DNA of 64,000 bases from Klebsiella pneumoniae. GTDB taxonomy: Bacteria > Myxococcota_A > UBA796 > SXON01. Below, piece by piece: positions 62,344 through 64,000 of this stretch. Location of the stretch: assembly GCA_945862325.1 (NCBI GenBank), contig CAMAXZ010000010.1:53487-117486 (forward strand), given 5' to 3'. The translations under genes were made by a program, and so were the position numbers. Positions within the stretch are counted from its first letter, which is position 1. The number at the start of each line of letters is the position of its first letter. The notes beneath the pieces are model-generated. The model searched no databases and was not told where the DNA came from. It saw nothing but the letters and a program-made list of their open reading frames with translations.

Positions 62344-63347
62344 CCTGGCTGCTGTTCACGATTGGGCTCGCGTTCGCCGCGGACGAGTACCTCCTCGAGA
62401 CCGGACCGACCGCCGAGCGGGCCGAGGCCGAGGCGACCGCGGCACGCGTGGTGGCGGCGGGCTACCCCGCGCGCGTCGTGCGCCGGTTCCAGTTGGGGCG
62501 TGGTTGGCGCTTCGTGATCGTCGTGGAGCGTTTCGAGCGCGCGGCGGACGCCGAAGAAGCGGCTCGGGCGCTGGCCGACGCGCTCGGGACCCGCGTCGGC
62601 ATGTTCCGCATGGAACGTGGAAAGCCGGTGGCGGTCGACGTTCCGGGGCTTGCACCGCCCGCGCCGGTCGGCGTAGCGGAGCTCCTCTCCCGCACGGTGG
62701 CCGCCCACGGCGGGCCGTCGGGGGGTGTGCGCGCGCTCGCGTACGCGCGGGCGGTGCATTTCACCTTCGTTCGAGAGGTTCGGCTCGCGACCGGCCCGGC
62801 CAGCGTCTCGCACGACTACTGGCGGGACGCCTCCGGTCGTCGGCTCACGGTGGCGACGCGGGGTGCCGGTCGCGACTCCGTCGCCGTCGTCAACCCCAAG
62901 GGCGCGTGGATGGTCGCGGGGGGCGAGCCGGTCGCGCGCGATCCGGGCGTGCTTCTGACGGCGGTGGACGAGTTCGCGCCGGAGTTCGTCCTCGGCATGG
63001 CGCTCGACGTGCCGTCACTTCTCGAGAGCGCCGCCGCGTTCCAGCAGCTCGAAGGCGCGGAGAGCGGGACCCGACTGGGGCGCGGCGACGACGAGCTCGA
63101 ACCCGGCCTGAGCTTCGTCGACGTCGATGCGACCTCCGCGCGCCTCCTGCGGATCCGATGGGTGACCGAGGCCGGCCCGCTCACCTGCGAGCTGGAAGAC
63201 TGGAAGGAGGCCGCGCCCGGCGTGGTGGTCCCGCGCCGCCTTCGCCTCGTCCGCGCCGACGGCGTCGTGGAGACGATCCTCGTGGAACGCCTCGAGGTTG
63301 TGGAGTCTGCGCCAGCGGGTACGTTCGACAAGCCTCGTCCCACTTGA
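62340..63347 (+). CDS. Exported protein with SPOR-like N-terminal domain
   Basis: A 335-residue exported protein (signal MTWLLFTIGLAFA). Residues 15-85 fit a SPOR-like pattern (EYLLETGPTAERAEAEATAARV, GWRFVIVVERFERAADAEEAARAL), which in other proteins binds denuded peptidoglycan. The C-terminal 230 residues are beta-rich (AVHFTFVREVRLATG, SVAVVNPKGAWMVAGGEPV, LTCELEDWKEAAPGVVVPRRL) and resemble LolA/LppX-type lipid-binding half-barrels. ATG overlaps the protease stop (ATGA). The -35 of the tRNA promoter overlaps its stop codon. Confidence 0.7.
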   Translation: MTWLLFTIGLAFAADEYLLETGPTAERAEAEATAARVVAAGYPARVVRRFQLGRGWRFVIVVERFERAADAEEAARALADALGTRVGMFRMERGKPVAVDVPGLAPPAPVGVAELLSRTVAAHGGPSGGVRALAYARAVHFTFVREVRLATGPASVSHDYWRDASGRRLTVATRGAGRDSVAVVNPKGAWMVAGGEPVARDPGVLLTAVDEFAPEFVLGMALDVPSLLESAAAFQQLEGAESGTRLGRGDDELEPGLSFVDVDATSARLLRIRWVTEAGPLTCELEDWKEAAPGVVVPRRLRLVRADGVVETILVERLEVVESAPAGTFDKPRPT

Positions 63348-63371
63348 CAACCGCGCGCCGCGGATTACTCG
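63344..63371 (+). promoter_or_regulatory. Probable promoter of the tRNA-tuf operon
   Basis: TTGACA at 63344-63349 and TACTCG at 63366-63371, 16 bp apart, followed by a GC-rich discriminator (GGTGGGCGCCC), as expected for growth-rate-regulated tRNA promoters. About 75 bp of leader follow before the first tRNA, including a perfect GCGGGC-GAC-GCCCGC hairpin at 63389-63403. Confidence 0.5.
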
Positions 63372-63446
63372 GGTGGGCGCCCGGGGTTGCGGGCGACGCC
63401 CGCATGGTCGTCGCGTTCGACTTCGGGAGCCGGTTGCTCTTTTGCT

Positions 63447-63522
63447 GCTGGCGTGGCTCAACCGGTAGAGCAGCTGTTTTGTAAGCAGCAGGTTGCGGGT
63501 TCGAGTCCCGCCGCCAGCTCCA
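63447..63522 (+). tRNA. tRNA-Thr (anticodon TGT)
   Basis: 76 nt cloverleaf. Acceptor GCTGGCG pairs with CGCCAGC; the anticodon loop TTTGTAA gives TGT (reads ACA); T-arm GGTTCGAGTCC; discriminator T; CCA encoded. First of four tRNAs ahead of tuf. Confidence 0.95.
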
Positions 63523-63536
63523 TCGAAAATCTACCA

Positions 63537-63622
63537 GGGGAGATGCCCGAGTGGCCAAAGGGAGCGGGCTGTAAACCCGCCGGCATCCGCCTACAGTGGT
63601 TCGAATCCACTTCTCCCCACCA
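63537..63622 (+). tRNA. tRNA-Tyr (anticodon GTA)
   Basis: 86 nt with the long variable arm of a class II tRNA. Acceptor GGGGAGA pairs with TCTCCCC; anticodon loop CTGTAAA gives GTA; T-arm GGTTCGAATCC; discriminator A; CCA encoded. G34 makes it a Tgt (queuosine) substrate. Confidence 0.95.
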
Positions 63623-63649
63623 TCTCCACCGGGCCTCGGCTCGGCACCC

Positions 63650-63725
63650 GCGGGAGTAGCTCAGTTGGTAGAGCATCAGCCTTCCAAGCTGAGGGTCGCG
63701 GGTTCGAGTCCCGTCTCCCGCTCCA
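63650..63725 (+). tRNA. tRNA-Gly (anticodon TCC)
   Basis: 76 nt. Acceptor GCGGGAG pairs with CTCCCGC; anticodon loop CTTCCAA gives TCC (reads GGA); T-arm GGTTCGAGTCC; discriminator T; CCA encoded. Confidence 0.95.
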
Positions 63726-63738
63726 CTCCACGTCACCG

Positions 63739-63813
63739 GCCCTTGTAGCTCAGCGGTAGAGCACCTCCTTGGTAAGGAGGAGGTCACGGGTTCAATTCCC
63801 GTCAAGGGCTCCA
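63739..63813 (+). tRNA. tRNA-Thr (anticodon GGT)
   Basis: 75 nt. Acceptor GCCCTTG pairs with CAAGGGC; anticodon loop TTGGTAA gives GGT (reads ACC); T-arm GGTTCAATTCC; discriminator T; CCA encoded. Followed 39 bp later by tuf. Confidence 0.95.
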
Positions 63814-63852
63814 TTTTCTACCCGCCTCCTGCAAACACACGAGGATCTCGCA

Positions 63853-64000
63853 ATGGCCAAGGCGAAGTTCGAGCGTAACAAGCCGCACGTGAACATCGGA
63901 ACGATCGGTCACGTCGACCACGGCAAGACGTCGTTGACGGCGGCGATCACGAAGGTGCTCGCGGAGTCGGGCGGCGCGACGTTCATGGCGTACGACCAGA
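63853..64000 (+). CDS. tuf: Elongation factor Tu, 3' truncated by the window
   Basis: First 49 codons of EF-Tu, the GTPase that delivers aminoacyl-tRNA to the ribosome. [20 protein letters not shown] begins the protein, followed by the P-loop [18 protein letters not shown] (G1 motif GHVDHGKT). ATG is preceded by GAGGA at about 7 nt. The order tRNA-Thr, Tyr, Gly, Thr, tuf is the same as E. coli thrU-tyrU-glyT-thrT-tufB; in many bacteria secE and nusG follow, outside this window. Confidence 0.97.
   Translation, partial: MAKAKFERNKPHVNIGTIGHVDHGKTSLTAAITKVLAESGGATFMAYDQ

Noticed and set aside
63389..63403. Intrinsic terminator after the SPOR-like gene
   Set aside because: The perfect GC hairpin has no T-run after it and lies in the leader of the tRNA operon; noted with that promoter instead.

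Overview
The window is one continuous piece of a GC-rich bacterial chromosome from a Gram-negative organism, most likely a myxobacterium-like member of Myxococcota or a related deltaproteobacterial lineage. Supporting signs are two proteins ending in a MYXO-CTERM-type tail (Cys, a hydrophobic helix, then Arg-rich), a MopE-like Asp/Cys-rich segment, a lipoprotein with an Asp-Thr/Asp-Ala tandem repeat, many lipoproteins, an FHA domain fused to a sigma-54 activator, a Hanks-type kinase with a long helical repeat region, outer-membrane barrels ending in Phe, and bacterial XPB. No transposase, integrase, phage gene, CRISPR array or rRNA was seen. Coding is dense: no gap exceeds 300 bp, and the largest is the 174 bp before XPB (about 175 bp).

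Layout. 1-4.5 kb: 3' part of an M60 peptidase, then a transglutaminase-like lipoprotein and a MYXO-CTERM protein. 4.5-7.1 kb: TetR regulator, alpha/beta hydrolase and ureohydrolase, behind a promoter that appears leaderless. 7.1-10.2 kb: truncated globin, sulfatase-like lipoprotein, glycosidase-like lipoprotein. 10.3-13.6 kb: two bacterial PH proteins, SpmA-SpmB fusion. 13.7-16.9 kb: phosphatase-like protein without its Cys, TlpA thioredoxin, IF-1, XPB helicase and a 67-residue protein. 16.9-21.4 kb: leftward operon of a secreted protein, a metzincin protease and a second sulfatase-like protein. 21.5-26.0 kb: TonB-dependent receptor with two lipoproteins. 26.0-32.2 kb: secreted protein, CCA/poly(A) polymerase, thioredoxin fold without Cys, a pseudokinase-PP2C fusion, Tgt. 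32.2-39.0 kb: FHA-sigma54 activator, RadC, Lgt, TolC-like protein, GST. 39.0-47.3 kb: metabolic genes (PLP enzyme, class II aldolase, EVE protein, class I FBP aldolase, hydroxyacid dehydrogenase), PheS and a DsbA-like lipoprotein. 47.4-54.3 kb: rightward run of Ser/Thr kinase, membrane protein, degenerate carbamoyltransferase, HMG-CoA lyase and double-FHA protein. 54.3-58.7 kb: HEAT protein, barrel, lipoprotein, DnaJ. 58.8-63.3 kb: degenerate M30-like lipoprotein, site-2 protease, SPOR-like protein. 63.4-64.0 kb: tRNA-Thr, Tyr, Gly, Thr and the start of tuf, the classic tRNA-tufB arrangement.

Three patterns cut across the window. About a dozen genes have a -10-like hexamer only 6-9 nt before the start codon, which suggests frequent leaderless transcription. 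All twelve convergent gene pairs end within 13 bp of each other or overlap, leaving no room for intrinsic terminators. Most signal peptides are very short and have no Lys or Arg in the n-region. Several proteins keep a recognisable enzyme fold but have lost its catalytic residues (carbamoyltransferase, M30 protease, ArsC/LMW-PTP, thioredoxin, protein kinase), and two sulfatase-like proteins have Thr where formylglycine would form. A kinase, a PP2C phosphatase and two FHA proteins suggest that phosphorylation signalling is prominent. All function calls come from reading motifs by eye; no database search was possible.
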